64,000 nucleotides of DNA from Puia sp963703355 (GTDB lineage: Bacteria; Bacteroidota; Bacteroidia; Chitinophagales; Chitinophagaceae): the NCBI GenBank assembly GCA_963703355.1, contig OY969813.1, positions 1,116,001 to 1,180,000 of the forward strand, written 5' to 3'. Below the pieces are notes generated by a model. The model saw only the letters and a program-made list of their open reading frames with translations, was not told the DNA's origin and did no database searches. The position numbers and the translations under genes are program-made. This document shows positions 52,631-62,133 of the stretch, piece by piece (the stretch's first letter is position 1; every line of letters starts with the position of its first letter).

Positions 52631-55180
52631 TTAATGTGAAATAACGATTGAACTGGAATTGATCAGTTTATTATTGTCAAACAATTCGACGAAATACACA
52701 CCTGTAGCATATCCACTTATGTCTATAGTACCAGAACTATTTCCACCCCCAACCATAAAAGATTGCATCAGTTGACCGGATGCACTCATAAGTCTGACCG
52801 TTACTGGAACACTGGTATATCCCAATGCAAAATGAAGACTGTTTTTGACGGGGTTGGGAAAGTATGAAAAACTTAACGTCGATGAAAGGTCCACTTCTTT
52901 GATCGATGAGAGATTATTTTCTCCATTAGTCTTTTGAATAATCAGCCGGTAATAATTGGCGCCTGTTGCAGGATCAGGATCGGTGAGTTCGTAAGAAGTT
53001 TCCTGCTCATTCGTTCCATTTGAAACGACTGTTCCAATTGCATTCCAGCTGAGACCATTTTTACTTTTCTCTACTACAAAATCGCGAATCTCTGCTCCAT
53101 CGCCATATAGCCAGGATACGAATACTGTTTTATTATTTTTAAGCTGCGCATTCAATTCAGAAAGTAACAGTGGTAAAACATATCCGACTCCCACTACGCT
53201 GAATGCGGAGAAGCTACTGAATGTTGACGTGACCGTTTGCGTGCCCACGTTGCCGTTACCTGTACCCACTGTCCACGCTCCGGCGACGTATTGTGCGATG
53301 CCGATATTCAATCCATATGTCTGAAAAGCAGTTCCTTCCATGGCTGAGCCCGAGGATGTCCAGTTAAGCGTCAGTGCAGCGGTGCCGGCACCCGTCGTTT
53401 GGGTTATATTCCATTCTGCCGCCAACACTTTTGCAAGGATTGCGGCGCTGAATGAAGGACCGTTTGCGAGGGCATTTGTTGTTAGCCCCTGAAATGCATA
53501 AACCGAATAACTATTACCACTATTGACTCCCGGATTAATGGTTGCCGGGAGATAATAGACTGGTGTTCCGACAGGAAACAGCGTTATCGTATTGGTAGAA
53601 ATATTATCAATTGTCATTAGCCCTGTGGAAGTAATTCCGTTTCCCGTAATTACGTAGCTGGTTGCGGATGCTCCTGTTACCGGTATATTGCCAGCTGTAA
53701 GTGTAAGCGGATTATTCGAGGCGTCCAGCAGGCCTTTTGTAAAACTCAGCTGATTCGTTACGGTGGTGGGCACGCCCAGTATCACATTTCCTGATGAATT
53801 GGATACGGTCAGGTTATAAAATATTTCATTTGTGAGAGAGGACGAACTGATTAACTGCGGTACAGAGCCTGAAAACATAATGGTATTATTTGCCTGAATA
53901 AATCCTCCCTCATCATCAAACGCAAAAGTTCCATTGTTACTCATGATATTCACTACGGGAAATCCCGTTGCGTCAAAAGTCATATTTGCATTTACATGAA
54001 GGCTCAGCATATTGATATTACCGCCATTTACTGCGGAAACATTTTTACTCACCCCTGCTTCAAAATCGATGTTGGGATAATTGGTGGCAGGCTCCGCGTT
54101 GATACCAAAATAAGAAGAGCTGTTTTGTGTATTAATATATCCCAGCTGAACAGTTCCACCCGTTACAGAATATAATGTTGCTGCCACATTGGCTCCGCCC
54201 ATGTCAAGGTCCTCAATATTTGCGTTGCATGCGTCCTGCAGTATGATCGTACCTCCGGACATCTGCGTTTTGCCTCCTACTACATCAGCGAGCTGAAATG
54301 TAATCCAGTTTGAATAACCGTTTAGTGAAAGGATCATCGTGCCACCCGTCATGCTAAAGTCAATAAAGTCGGTTGAAAGGTTTGCGTTAAAGCCTGCACC
54401 CACATTTAAACTCCCGCTGTTGATATGCAGCATGGGTGTGCCGCCATTTACATGATACTGAAAATCCTGGCCAGAGTTGAAACCCTGTCCTGTCTGGACA
54501 TTTACGGTTCCGCCATTCAACAATAATTCACCGGATAAGATCATATTACCGGTAATTGCATTGCGGCCCAGGTTCATCGTACCTGCGTCTGATTCGATTG
54601 TTACGCCGAAAGGAATGGTGAGTGTATTGGTTGACCCGGTATTGTATGCATCATTCAGTGTAGCAGTGGTATTCATTTTCCAGATACCTTTCAAAAAACT
54701 AAAATAATAATTGCCGACCGTATTGATACCTGTTATAAAATTGGCCGCTTGCACATCCAGTATGGCGTTAGCGGAGCCCATATTAAGACTAACTGTGCCT
54801 GCTATTGAATAATTGCCTGTTCCTGATATCACAAGATTTGACGTACCATTAAAATTAACTGCTGATCCGGCATTCGAAGTAAATGTTCCGGTATTTGTGA
54901 AATCACCACTGATACTTATAACGCCGCCGGAATTGACAACTATTTTTCCTGTTGGGTTGATCGTCAGTTTCGCGCAGAGATCTGCTGAAGCATTAATATT
55001 TATAGTGATACCCGAAGGGATCGTTACATTGTCTGTAGCAGCCGGCACGGTTCCCAGCGACCAGTTGGAAGCGGTTTCCCATGCTCCGGATGCAGTGGCG
55101 GTATTGTTTGCCAACAACATATTCGAACTGAAAAGAACGAACAGGAACAGGATTACGGATTTATGCAGTCTGCATTTCAT
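52631..55180 (-). CDS. Large T9SS type A sorting-domain protein
   Basis: 849 residues with a signal peptide (SVILFLFVLFSSNMLLANN). The N-terminus has a WETASNWSLGTVPAATDNVTI motif common at the start of Bacteroidota surface proteins, followed by many Asn/Gly/Thr beta-repeats, a fibronectin-like piece (~680-755) and the C-terminal sorting domain (FPNPVKNSLHFALG, GYATGVYFVELFD). Exported by T9SS; adhesion or matrix role inferred. Confidence 0.87.
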   Translation of the reverse strand: MKCRLHKSVILFLFVLFSSNMLLANNTATASGAWETASNWSLGTVPAATDNVTIPSGITININASADLCAKLTINPTGKIVVNSGGVISISGDFTNTGTFTSNAGSAVNFNGTSNLVISGTGNYSIAGTVSLNMGSANAILDVQAANFITGINTVGNYYFSFLKGIWKMNTTATLNDAYNTGSTNTLTIPFGVTIESDAGTMNLGRNAITGNMILSGELLLNGGTVNVQTGQGFNSGQDFQYHVNGGTPMLHINSGSLNVGAGFNANLSTDFIDFSMTGGTMILSLNGYSNWITFQLADVVGGKTQMSGGTIILQDACNANIEDLDMGGANVAATLYSVTGGTVQLGYINTQNSSSYFGINAEPATNYPNIDFEAGVSKNVSAVNGGNINMLSLHVNANMTFDATGFPVVNIMSNNGTFAFDDEGGFIQANNTIMFSGSVPQLISSSSLTNEIFYNLTVSNSSGNVILGVPTTVTNQLSFTKGLLDASNNPLTLTAGNIPVTGASATSYVITGNGITSTGLMTIDNISTNTITLFPVGTPVYYLPATINPGVNSGNSYSVYAFQGLTTNALANGPSFSAAILAKVLAAEWNITQTTGAGTAALTLNWTSSGSAMEGTAFQTYGLNIGIAQYVAGAWTVGTGNGNVGTQTVTSTFSSFSAFSVVGVGYVLPLLLSELNAQLKNNKTVFVSWLYGDGAEIRDFVVEKSKNGLSWNAIGTVVSNGTNEQETSYELTDPDPATGANYYRLIIQKTNGENNLSSIKEVDLSSTLSFSYFPNPVKNSLHFALGYTSVPVTVRLMSASGQLMQSFMVGGGNSSGTIDISGYATGVYFVELFDNNKLINSSSIVISH

Positions 55181-55254
55181 TGTACTTTATTAAGCGGGCT
55201 CTTTAACTCCGGGCTAATATTTCCAAATCATCTGTCGGTTTCAAAATGAGTCCT

Positions 55255-56151
55255 TTAGTTATTTCTTACAATTAATATAAGCGGCGGTCTTGGCGACGGT
55301 CCCTTACTTAACAGTTGGTTGCTGAGTGTGCTGGTTTCGTTATTACTGATAGCCGACAAAACTGCAGCAGGGACATTGGCCTTTCGATCATAATACATCA
55401 GCTTTAACTGAATTTGTTGAATGGCATTATCACTGTTGTCGTTTATTTTATAAAATATGGTCGTTGTAATGGCTTCCCCATTAAAAGGAAATTTACCAAA
55501 CACATTTCTGAACGTATTCTGAAGGTCAATAAATCCTGTTTGTCTGTTTACAACCACTCCCTGTAATCTTGCGAAACCATTGTAATCAAACTGGCAGGCT
55601 CCCGGTCCTTTTTTATTCCAACATGGATTTGGCGCATAAGGGTTGGCGTTAAAGTAAGGATCCGACGAGGTATCACTTTTCGATAAAACGTAAACGCTGT
55701 CCATATATGACGTACCGCCAACAATTAATTGTGATACACAGGTATCAGTAGTTCCGTACTGAATAAATGCCATATCATAGCGTTGTCCCGTCTGCGAAGT
55801 GCTCAAATCGATGGCCCCGGTATTGGGGTTTAGCGAGAGACCTGCAGGCCAGGAGAAATACGTACCCTTTAGTCCATTCGTATTTTGCGGGTATATATAA
55901 TAGTCAGATCCGGAAGGTTGCGGATACACGATCGAGTCCCCATAGTTTGGTGTATATATACATTCCTGCACCGGTGTAATCGGATAAGGGGTCTGGGTGG
56001 TGTTTACCGCCATTAATGTTGAATCGTGTAATATAGCAGAACCGACTGAGGTTGGTGTTACGTCTGTGGTGTTGATCGTTTTCTTACATCCGGTTGTAAA
56101 AGAAATGCTGAGCATCAGGATGAACAATCCTTCGTGTAGATTTCGTTTCAT
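55255..56151 (-). CDS. Outer-membrane lipoprotein, unknown
   Basis: About 298 residues from ATG 56151. Lipoprotein signal with lipobox SFTTGC (Cys ~22). The mature protein is Tyr/Pro/Thr-rich with an Ig-like segment (GLSLNPNTGAIDLSTS) and TTTIFYKINDN near the end. No specific family recognised; likely a surface or periplasmic lipoprotein. Same strand as the T9SS protein. Confidence 0.75.
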   Translation of the reverse strand: MKRNLHEGLFILMLSISFTTGCKKTINTTDVTPTSVGSAILHDSTLMAVNTTQTPYPITPVQECIYTPNYGDSIVYPQPSGSDYYIYPQNTNGLKGTYFSWPAGLSLNPNTGAIDLSTSQTGQRYDMAFIQYGTTDTCVSQLIVGGTSYMDSVYVLSKSDTSSDPYFNANPYAPNPCWNKKGPGACQFDYNGFARLQGVVVNRQTGFIDLQNTFRNVFGKFPFNGEAITTTIFYKINDNSDNAIQQIQLKLMYYDRKANVPAAVLSAISNNETSTLSNQLLSKGPSPRPPLILIVRNN

Positions 56152-56187
56152 GGGTATTAGAGGTAAGGGTGAAAAATCTAATACCAA

Positions 56188-56664
56188 GATAATAGAAAAA
56201 GAAGGTAAGTCAAAGCTTTAGTTCACAAATCTGGTGGGGAATTTATGCCTCGAAAAATGAATCGGTTTCTCTTTTCTGGAATTGATTTTAATCAGGTTTT
56301 TTTAACGGGCATGGATAAACGATATAGAGAGTGTTCGGAAAGTAAAAAGAAAGTCGACGCTTTTTCAAAGGTTACTGGATGTTTAAAATCACGTTGTCTA
56401 CATGCTACTCCGTTTTCTTCAGGATACGCCGACTTTGTTTTTTCATGGATTGGATCTCGGTTTTTTTTCAGTTGGACCTGGTTGGTTTTTCAATTGGATT
56501 TGGTCTTTTTCGATCGGTTTTAAACAGGTTTGGATTGGTTTCTCGGGATAAGGGTACGTTCATCACTGGTTTATTGGATCTCTATGGTTTTTTCATTGTT
56601 ATTTTCTTAAAGCCCTCTCTACACTTTTTAGTAACCACTACACGTCAATTTGTAACCTACCTGA
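56188..56664. other. Gene-poor gap with G/T-skewed, repetitive sequence
   Basis: No convincing gene. Between about 56440 and 56600 the + strand is unusually rich in G and T, and its complement repeats CCAATCCA-like units (CCAAATCCAA, AACCAATCCAAACC, GATCCAATCCA). The frame opening at 56245 gives a low-complexity aromatic-rich peptide and is rejected. Confidence 0.5.
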
Positions 56665-57318
56665 TCATTTATTTTTTAACATTATGATTTTCATATCGAT
56701 AGACGATATTTTAACTGCCAGCGGATAATAGGTATGGTTGGGATCTGCTTTAATCTTGTTAATTAACCGGATGCTTTTAAGATCCTGATGGTTCATCAGG
56801 TAGGCCAGGGACAGATAATATTCCGTTTCTTCCTGAAAAGAATGGTCGTCCGATTTTGTATACAGTACTTCTTCAAACAGCCTCACTGCTTCGGGGAAAT
56901 GATTCAGCTGCATTTCAGACATGGCAGCCAGGAAGGTGTTTTTGTTTGATTTGTTATTTTCACTGTTATATATGGCCACTACCTCGTTCCAGTTTCTGCT
57001 TTTATAGGCCTCCGCTTCCTTTTCACGGGTTTCGGCACCCCGGGTATTGGTAAGGTCGTAGTTTAAAAACTGTTTATTATATACAGACTCATTACTCGTT
57101 GCTACATATTTATATATAGACGCAGAACCGATAACCACCAGCAATATGGCTGCTATGCGCAGGCTTGTCCGGTACATACTGCGTACTATGGCCTTTTCGG
57201 GCTTATTCTCAAAGGAACGTCTTACCGCTGATACCTTCTCATTGATCGCATTCAGGCGAATCGTATCAATGGCCAGCTTTTCGTAATCGTTGTCGTTATT
57301 GGTTTGCATATTGTCCAT
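56665..57318 (-). CDS. Membrane-anchored TPR-like hypothetical protein
   Basis: About 217 residues from ATG 57318 (MDNMQTNNDNDYEKLAIDTIRL). Short cytoplasmic N-terminus, one helix (SLRIAAILLVVIGSASIYKYV), then a periplasmic helical region with TPR-like pattern (EAEAYKSRNWNEVVAIYN, FPEAVRLFEEVLY). Unknown function. A terminator-like hairpin at 57382-57408 lies in its leader region. Confidence 0.7.
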   Translation of the reverse strand: MDNMQTNNDNDYEKLAIDTIRLNAINEKVSAVRRSFENKPEKAIVRSMYRTSLRIAAILLVVIGSASIYKYVATSNESVYNKQFLNYDLTNTRGAETREKEAEAYKSRNWNEVVAIYNSENNKSNKNTFLAAMSEMQLNHFPEAVRLFEEVLYTKSDDHSFQEETEYYLSLAYLMNHQDLKSIRLINKIKADPNHTYYPLAVKISSIDMKIIMLKNK

Positions 57319-57381
57319 CAGAATGAATGCTTTCTGATTAGTAACCGCAACATAAGATTTTGTAACCACCCTTTTTAAAAT

Positions 57382-57408
57382 AAAAAAAGGCCGGATAGAA
57401 ATCCAGCC
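57382..57408 (-). terminator. Terminator-like hairpin before 57318 gene
   Basis: On the reverse strand GGCTGGAT-TTCT-ATCCGGCC (one internal mismatch), followed by seven T. Only ~64 bases upstream of the gene start, so it may be an attenuator rather than an end-of-gene signal. Confidence 0.6.
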
Positions 57409-57563
57409 CGTTTTAAAATCCAATATCCTATGAAAAACCGTGATAGTATATTCAAATAGAATGCCAGCTCTAACAGCCTTAAACGAATGCTTTTACACTT
57501 GTTTTCGTCCGAAACCGGGAAATTATTTCCAGTATATGGATTCTTTTAACCAGTTCCGGCAAA

Positions 57564-57586
57564 CAAAAAAAGCCCCAAAGGGGCTT
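57564..57586 (-). terminator. Terminator of the small membrane-protein gene
   Basis: On the reverse strand AAGCCCC-TTT-GGGGCTT followed by a T-tract, 28 bases after the stop of 57614-57811. Confidence 0.8.
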
Positions 57587-57613
57587 CTATTCAATATACC
57601 AGCGATTCTAAAA

Positions 57614-57811
57614 CTAGCTTTTAGCAAATATTTTATTTACAAATGGTTCAGTTAAACCCATTGCTTTTCCAATCCAAAGTGTAAGCGCCACGATCCATAC
57701 AATCGTAAGGCCGGCAGAGATACTATAATTTTCATTCAGGTAAAGAACAGCTGAAACAGCACAGGTAATGATGATCAGAACCAGGGTCGTGAATGTAGAG
57801 ATCGCTTTCAT
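57614..57811 (-). CDS. Small two-helix membrane protein
   Basis: 65 residues from ATG 57811 (the frame is open upstream, but without hydrophobic or conserved content). Two hydrophobic helices (FTTLVLIIITCAVSAVLYL and AGLTIVWIVALTLWIGKAM). Unknown function. Followed by a clear terminator. Confidence 0.65.
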   Translation of the reverse strand: MKAISTFTTLVLIIITCAVSAVLYLNENYSISAGLTIVWIVALTLWIGKAMGLTEPFVNKIFAKS

Positions 57812-57882
57812 AATTTGTAGTTTAGGGTATGATGAATGAATTAAAAACCGTCTTGTGGGTTGATCAGGGATTGGACGGTAAT

Positions 57883-58272
57883 TCAGGAGGATGGAGGATC
57901 TAAACTTGGTATGAACAATTTTCGCTCTCGTTGTTTTTCGGCCCGTGACCGTAAAAACCTCATTGCTGATGCAAAGATGCATCGTGTTTTTCGGTCATGC
58001 AAGTGAATATCTAATAAATTTTCATTCCGCAATCCCGCTTTGGGAATAAAAAAATCCAGACGGTGTACACCACTCATACCTGGCCTATTCAGGTCGAGAA
58101 AGATCAGGTCGGGTAGTATGTTATTTTTTTGGGAGAGATCTTTTAGCAAATCGCCGCCGCCTTAGAAGGTTTTGAGATTTGTATTTATGGGTAATTCTTT
58201 CAACGCCTTTTCAAACATGAGGCAATCTTCCGGGTCGTCGTCGGCCAACAAAAGATGGATGTGTTTAGACAT
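57883..58272 (-). pseudogene. Decayed response regulator
   Basis: The reverse strand starts with MSKHIHLLLADDDPEDCLMF, a normal receiver N-terminus, then hits an in-frame TAA at 58162-58164 after 36 codons. The same frame continues with GGGDLLKDLSQKNN and PDLIFLDLNRPGMSG, including the phospho-acceptor region, before losing similarity, so further frameshift damage is likely. Clearly a broken receiver-domain gene. Read-through of TAA or a sequencing error cannot be ruled out. Confidence 0.8.
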
Positions 58273-58392
58273 CGCGCACAAAATAGCACAAAAAAAACAG
58301 GCGATTGCCTGCTTTTATGTTTCAATAGTTTCGGATTCACAATTCAAGCTTCGTACCGGTTCCCATTTAGGAACTAAGGCCGAAATTAATTC

Positions 58393-58923
58393 TTACTCCC
58401 TTTCCTCAGAGGCTTCATAATTCACTCCATTTTCCGCAATATCGGTGAGCAGCATATCTGCTTCTTTTTCCTCATTGAGCGTTTTTTCAAAGATATCAGC
58501 CACATCATCATGCCCCAGTGTTCGTGCGAGCTGTGTAAGTCCGCCGTAAGTGGAAATTTCATAATGCTCCACTTTTTGACCGGCTAAAATCAAACCGACA
58601 TCACGTGTGGCTGTACCCGAAGTTGTTTCTTCGATGATGCCTGCACCTTCCTTGGTAATTCCGTCCATTGCGTCACATTTTTTTGCCTGTGGTTTATAGC
58701 CAAGTAATTTGAATACCTGATCGAGTCTGTCAACATGCCCCTTTGTAGTTACTAGGTGGTCGGCAAATGCTTTTTGAAGCTTTGGTGAATGAGCGGCTTT
58801 CTTCATCTTCGGCAGCGTTTGCACCAAATGTTTTTCTGCCCAATAGATGTCCTTAATCTCTCCATGGAAAAATTTTTCCAGCATATCATCTTTTACAGGT
58901 TCTGCAATTTTTTTATTTGCCAT
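58393..58923 (-). CDS. Ferritin-like DUF892 protein (YciE/YciF-type)
   Basis: 176 residues from ATG 58923. Ferritin-like four-helix pattern of DUF892 (MLEKFFHGEIKDIYWAEKHLVQTLPKM, AFADHLVTTKGHVDRLDQVF, VEHYEISTYGGL, LNEEKEADMLLTDIA) with metal-binding Glu/His. Upregulated by stress in Enterobacteria. It lies divergent to the YqjE-like gene. Confidence 0.92.
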   Translation of the reverse strand: MANKKIAEPVKDDMLEKFFHGEIKDIYWAEKHLVQTLPKMKKAAHSPKLQKAFADHLVTTKGHVDRLDQVFKLLGYKPQAKKCDAMDGITKEGAGIIEETTSGTATRDVGLILAGQKVEHYEISTYGGLTQLARTLGHDDVADIFEKTLNEEKEADMLLTDIAENGVNYEASEERE

Positions 58924-59019
58924 AGTTATTATTTTGATGGTACCATGATATATAATCGTGCCAGGGGTTTGCGACTCATTCCGGTGGCATGTGCTTTGAT
59001 GTCTTAAGGAAACATTCAC

Positions 59020-59358
59020 ATGAATCCCATAGAAAGTCTGAAGAATCTGTTTGAAATGTCGAAGGAGTACGTAGACATGAAGATTGAACTGGGTAAGCTA
59101 AAAATTGTGGACAAGTCAGCGGCTGTGTCGTCCACTCTGATCACTCTGGTGGCCTTATTGCTAATCGCTTTTCTGGCAGTCGGTCTGCTGAGTATCGGTC
59201 TTGCATTGTGGATAGGCAAATTGATGGACAACTCTTATTGGGGGTTCGCTGTTGTGGGAGGATTCTACCTGGTCCTGCTCATCATTTTTTATCTGCTTAG
59301 AGTGAAATGGATCAAAAAGCCACTCGCAGAAAACTTAATTCATGAAATGCTGAACTGA
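59020..59358 (+). CDS. YqjE-like/phage-holin-family membrane protein
   Basis: 112 residues, amphipathic N-terminus then two helices (LITLVALLLIAFLAVGLLSIGLAL; AVVGGFYLVLLIIFYLL). Resembles DUF1469/YqjE proteins, usually grouped with stress proteins. Stop overlaps next start (TGATG at 59356-59360). Confidence 0.8.
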   Translation: MNPIESLKNLFEMSKEYVDMKIELGKLKIVDKSAAVSSTLITLVALLLIAFLAVGLLSIGLALWIGKLMDNSYWGFAVVGGFYLVLLIIFYLLRVKWIKKPLAENLIHEMLN

Positions 59359-59750
59359 TGAATATGCGACCTGACATTAAAACGAGAGAGCATCTTACCG
59401 ACGCCATTGCAGCATTGGAAATGAAAACGAATACGCAGAAAAATATCATTTCGAATCATTTTTTTTACCTGGAAGAAAATTTACGGCCTGTTAACCTAAT
59501 AAAAAAACACAAAGAGATCATTATTATCGGCATTCTAGGGCTTGGTTCGGGATATATCATCCGCAGGTTACTCATGAAAAAATCCACGGGCTTCATGGCA
59601 AAAGTTGCGGGAAGTCTTATCCAGTGGGGACTTGCAGGACTTGTTTCTAAAAATGCTGAAAAGATCAGGACAAATGCCGGACCCGTTGCACGTCGTGTGA
59701 TAAATCGAACGAAACCCATTCCAAAAACCATTACCATACAGACACGTTAA
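59358..59750 (+). CDS. Hypothetical protein, YqjE partner
   Basis: 130 residues: charged N-terminus, one hydrophobic helix (IIIIGILGLGSGYIIRRLLM) and basic C-terminal tail (RRVINRTKP...TR). Overlaps YqjE-like gene by a single base. Unknown family. Confidence 0.7.
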   Translation: MNMRPDIKTREHLTDAIAALEMKTNTQKNIISNHFFYLEENLRPVNLIKKHKEIIIIGILGLGSGYIIRRLLMKKSTGFMAKVAGSLIQWGLAGLVSKNAEKIRTNAGPVARRVINRTKPIPKTITIQTR

Positions 59751-59778
59751 CCCCTCTTTTCATATATACTTTACCAAA

Positions 59779-60153
59779 ATGTTTAAAAGCCCAAAAATAT
59801 TAATTGTTGATGATGAGAAAGAACTATGTGAACTTATAGAACTCATTTTAAAAGATGAAAGTTATCAGATCGATTGTGCACACACATTGAGGGAGGCAAA
59901 AAAGAAATGGATCGAAAAACGTCATTCGGTTGTGATACTTGATTGTCAGTTACCTGACGGTTCGGGACTTGATTTAATAACGGAGTTGGAATCCATGCTC
60001 ATTACCAGTAAAGTGATTATGATCACAGGGAAAAGCAATTTATCGAAAGGTCGCGCCGAAGCTATGGGAGTGGAATTTTTTATCCAAAAACCTTTTTCGC
60101 TGAAGATGATACGCGAACTTGTTCAGGAGATTATCATGGTGCAGGAAAATTAA
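59779..60153 (+). CDS. Single-domain response regulator, LPDG type
   Basis: 124 residues: receiver domain, VDDEKE (10-15), phospho-acceptor Asp55 in VILDCQLPDGSGL, switch MITGKSN, Lys in QKPF. Paralog of the regulators at 45.4 and 60.2 kb. Follows the YqjE pair by 28 bases, so co-transcription is possible. Confidence 0.9.
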   Translation: MFKSPKILIVDDEKELCELIELILKDESYQIDCAHTLREAKKKWIEKRHSVVILDCQLPDGSGLDLITELESMLITSKVIMITGKSNLSKGRAEAMGVEFFIQKPFSLKMIRELVQEIIMVQEN

Positions 60154-60226
60154 CATATGAAATGGCTCTATTTACTATTTAACAATCAGTAAAGAACCAA
60201 TATGAATTTTTAACCGTAAATAAATT

Positions 60227-60577
60227 ATGAAAACGATTTTGATAATAGACGACGAACCGGATCTTTGCGGACTCCTAAAACTGGCGCTTTCCCTTGAAGA
60301 CTTTCAAGTTGAATGTGCATCCTCCTTGTCTGAAGCTGATGAAAAATTAAATGGCCATCCGAGAGTTGTATTATTAGACAACAATCTTCCAGATGGAACA
60401 GGATTGGAATATATACAAATGCATCCCGTGAAATTTATGGAGAGTTATGTGATCATGATTTCCGCAGATCCGAACCCTTCCCTTCAGCAAAAGGCAAAAC
60501 AGGAAGGTGTGGACCAGTTTATCAACAAACCATTTTCCGTAAGAAATCTAAGGGAGCTTATCAGGCAGATTGCCTGA
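60227..60577 (+). CDS. Single-domain response regulator, LPDG type
   Basis: 116 residues: IDDEPD (7-12), phospho-acceptor Asp51 in LLDNNLPDGTGL, switch MISADPN, Lys in NKPF. Shares DNNLPDGxGL with the regulator at 45.4 kb. Its 3' end overlaps the convergent regulator by 17 bases. Confidence 0.9.
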   Translation: MKTILIIDDEPDLCGLLKLALSLEDFQVECASSLSEADEKLNGHPRVVLLDNNLPDGTGLEYIQMHPVKFMESYVIMISADPNPSLQQKAKQEGVDQFINKPFSVRNLRELIRQIA

Positions 60578-60992
60578 TATCATCATCGCAGAATGAAAGC
60601 ATTTTTTTTGCCGCATTCAGAATATCCTTTGTCGACGACGCCTTTGTCATGAAGTCTTGTGCACCCATCGAAAGAAATTCTGCTTTTTCTTTGTATGAAT
60701 TCGAAGTAGTATAAATGACTTTTGGAATATCGCGATAGCGAAGTGAAGCGTGCAGATATTTCAATACCTGTTTACCATTTAAGCCCGGCATATTGTAATC
60801 CAACACAATCAGACAGGGTAACTCACTGTCAGGAATATCCGATAATAAATCCAGCAATTCCTTTCCACTTGCAGCCAAAGTTAGATGATGGCTGTCAGTG
60901 AGTTTTTGAAAAGCCTGCAACAACATTTCCTGGTCCTCCGGATCATCGTCGGCAATAAATATTGTAGGCTTCGAAGAGGGGGTATTCGTCAT
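60561..60992 (-). CDS. Single-domain response regulator, Rcp1-like
   Basis: 143 residues: ADDDPED (14-20), phospho-acceptor Asp65 in VLDYNMPG, switch YTTSNS and Lys in TKASS. Of a different subgroup from its two neighbours (NMPG rather than LPDG). No kinase nearby on its strand. Confidence 0.9.
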   Translation of the reverse strand: MTNTPSSKPTIFIADDDPEDQEMLLQAFQKLTDSHHLTLAASGKELLDLLSDIPDSELPCLIVLDYNMPGLNGKQVLKYLHASLRYRDIPKVIYTTSNSYKEKAEFLSMGAQDFMTKASSTKDILNAAKKMLSFCDDDIRQSA

Positions 60993-61064
60993 ATATCCAG
61001 TCTGATATCCTATCTAGGCAATTGTTGTGCCGTACTTTTTCTTATCAGTAAGGACAATTAACTT

Positions 61065-61961
61065 TTAATTAAGCATCCTGTATTCGTTGGGCGACTGACC
61101 GATTCTTTGTTTAAATAATCTGGTAAAATGTTGGGGGTATTTAAATCCCAATTCATGAGCAATCTGATTTACCGATTTGCTTTGATCGAATATTTTCTCC
61201 TTAGCAATATCCATTATTTTCAAATGTATATACTCCTGGGCTGTTTTTCCTGTTTCTTTTTTTATCAGGTCACCAAAATAACCTGCTGACAAATTCAGTT
61301 CTGCAGCGCAGTAAGCTACAGATGGCAAACCAACTGTTTGCGGTTTGTCCGTTTGAAAAAAGCAGGTCAATAAACTTTCGAATTTTTCTAAAATACCTGA
61401 ATGTATTTTGTCACGGGTAATAAACTGGCGGTCATAAAAACGGGTGCAATAATCCAGGAAAAGTTCAATATTGGATATAATAAGCCTTTTACTGTGTTTG
61501 TCTATGGCGTGTTCCAGTTCATATTCTATTTTAGAGAAACAATCCAGTACAATTTTCCTCTCGCGTTCTGACAAATGAAGTGCTTCATGAGATTGATATC
61601 CGAAGAAACTATATTGCTGAATATGCTTTCCGAGCGAACTTCCATGAATTAAATCGGGGTGAAAGACCAATGCATGCCCTTTAGGTTGATATATTTCTCC
61701 GTTCGAATTAACTCCGGCAACCTGTCCTGGACCTATGAAAACAAGTGTGCCTTCCTGGTAATCATAAGTGTGTCTGCCGTAAGTTAAATCGCCACATTTA
61801 ACATCTTTCAGAAAAATAGTATAAAAGCCAAAGAACCCTTTTGAACCATGCCTCGGAGTTGCCTTTGAAAAATCGACGACGCTTACCAGGGGATGACGCG
61901 TTTCATTGTTATTGAACGAATTGTAGTCAGCAATAGTTTCAAAGTGTATTATCTTTTCCAT
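61065..61961 (-). CDS. AraC family transcriptional regulator
   Basis: 298 residues: N-terminal cupin-like ligand domain (GQVAGVNSNGE, HALVFHPDLIHG) and C-terminal double helix-turn-helix (AAELNLSAGYFGDLIKKETG, VNQIAHELGFKYPQHFTRLFKQRIG). Divergent from the aldo/keto reductase, 172 bases apart, so it probably regulates that gene. Confidence 0.93.
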   Translation of the reverse strand: MEKIIHFETIADYNSFNNNETRHPLVSVVDFSKATPRHGSKGFFGFYTIFLKDVKCGDLTYGRHTYDYQEGTLVFIGPGQVAGVNSNGEIYQPKGHALVFHPDLIHGSSLGKHIQQYSFFGYQSHEALHLSERERKIVLDCFSKIEYELEHAIDKHSKRLIISNIELFLDYCTRFYDRQFITRDKIHSGILEKFESLLTCFFQTDKPQTVGLPSVAYCAAELNLSAGYFGDLIKKETGKTAQEYIHLKIMDIAKEKIFDQSKSVNQIAHELGFKYPQHFTRLFKQRIGQSPNEYRMLN

Positions 61962-62133
61962 ATACTTACTTTACTTATTCAAAACTAATGCATTCCGCGT
62001 CGTTCATGATTGACCGATTCCCAAATCAGCGATATTGGTAGAAAAATCAGCAATCTGTATATGCTTTGGTTGTAGAATAGACGGGATCTTTGCACTGTAA
62101 ACAAATCACAAGCATTCAATAAAATAAAGAAAT

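Noticed and set aside
56245..56523. Open frame of 92 codons on the + strand
   Set aside because: Low-complexity Phe/Trp-rich translation inside the G/T-skewed gap, no start signal and no family.
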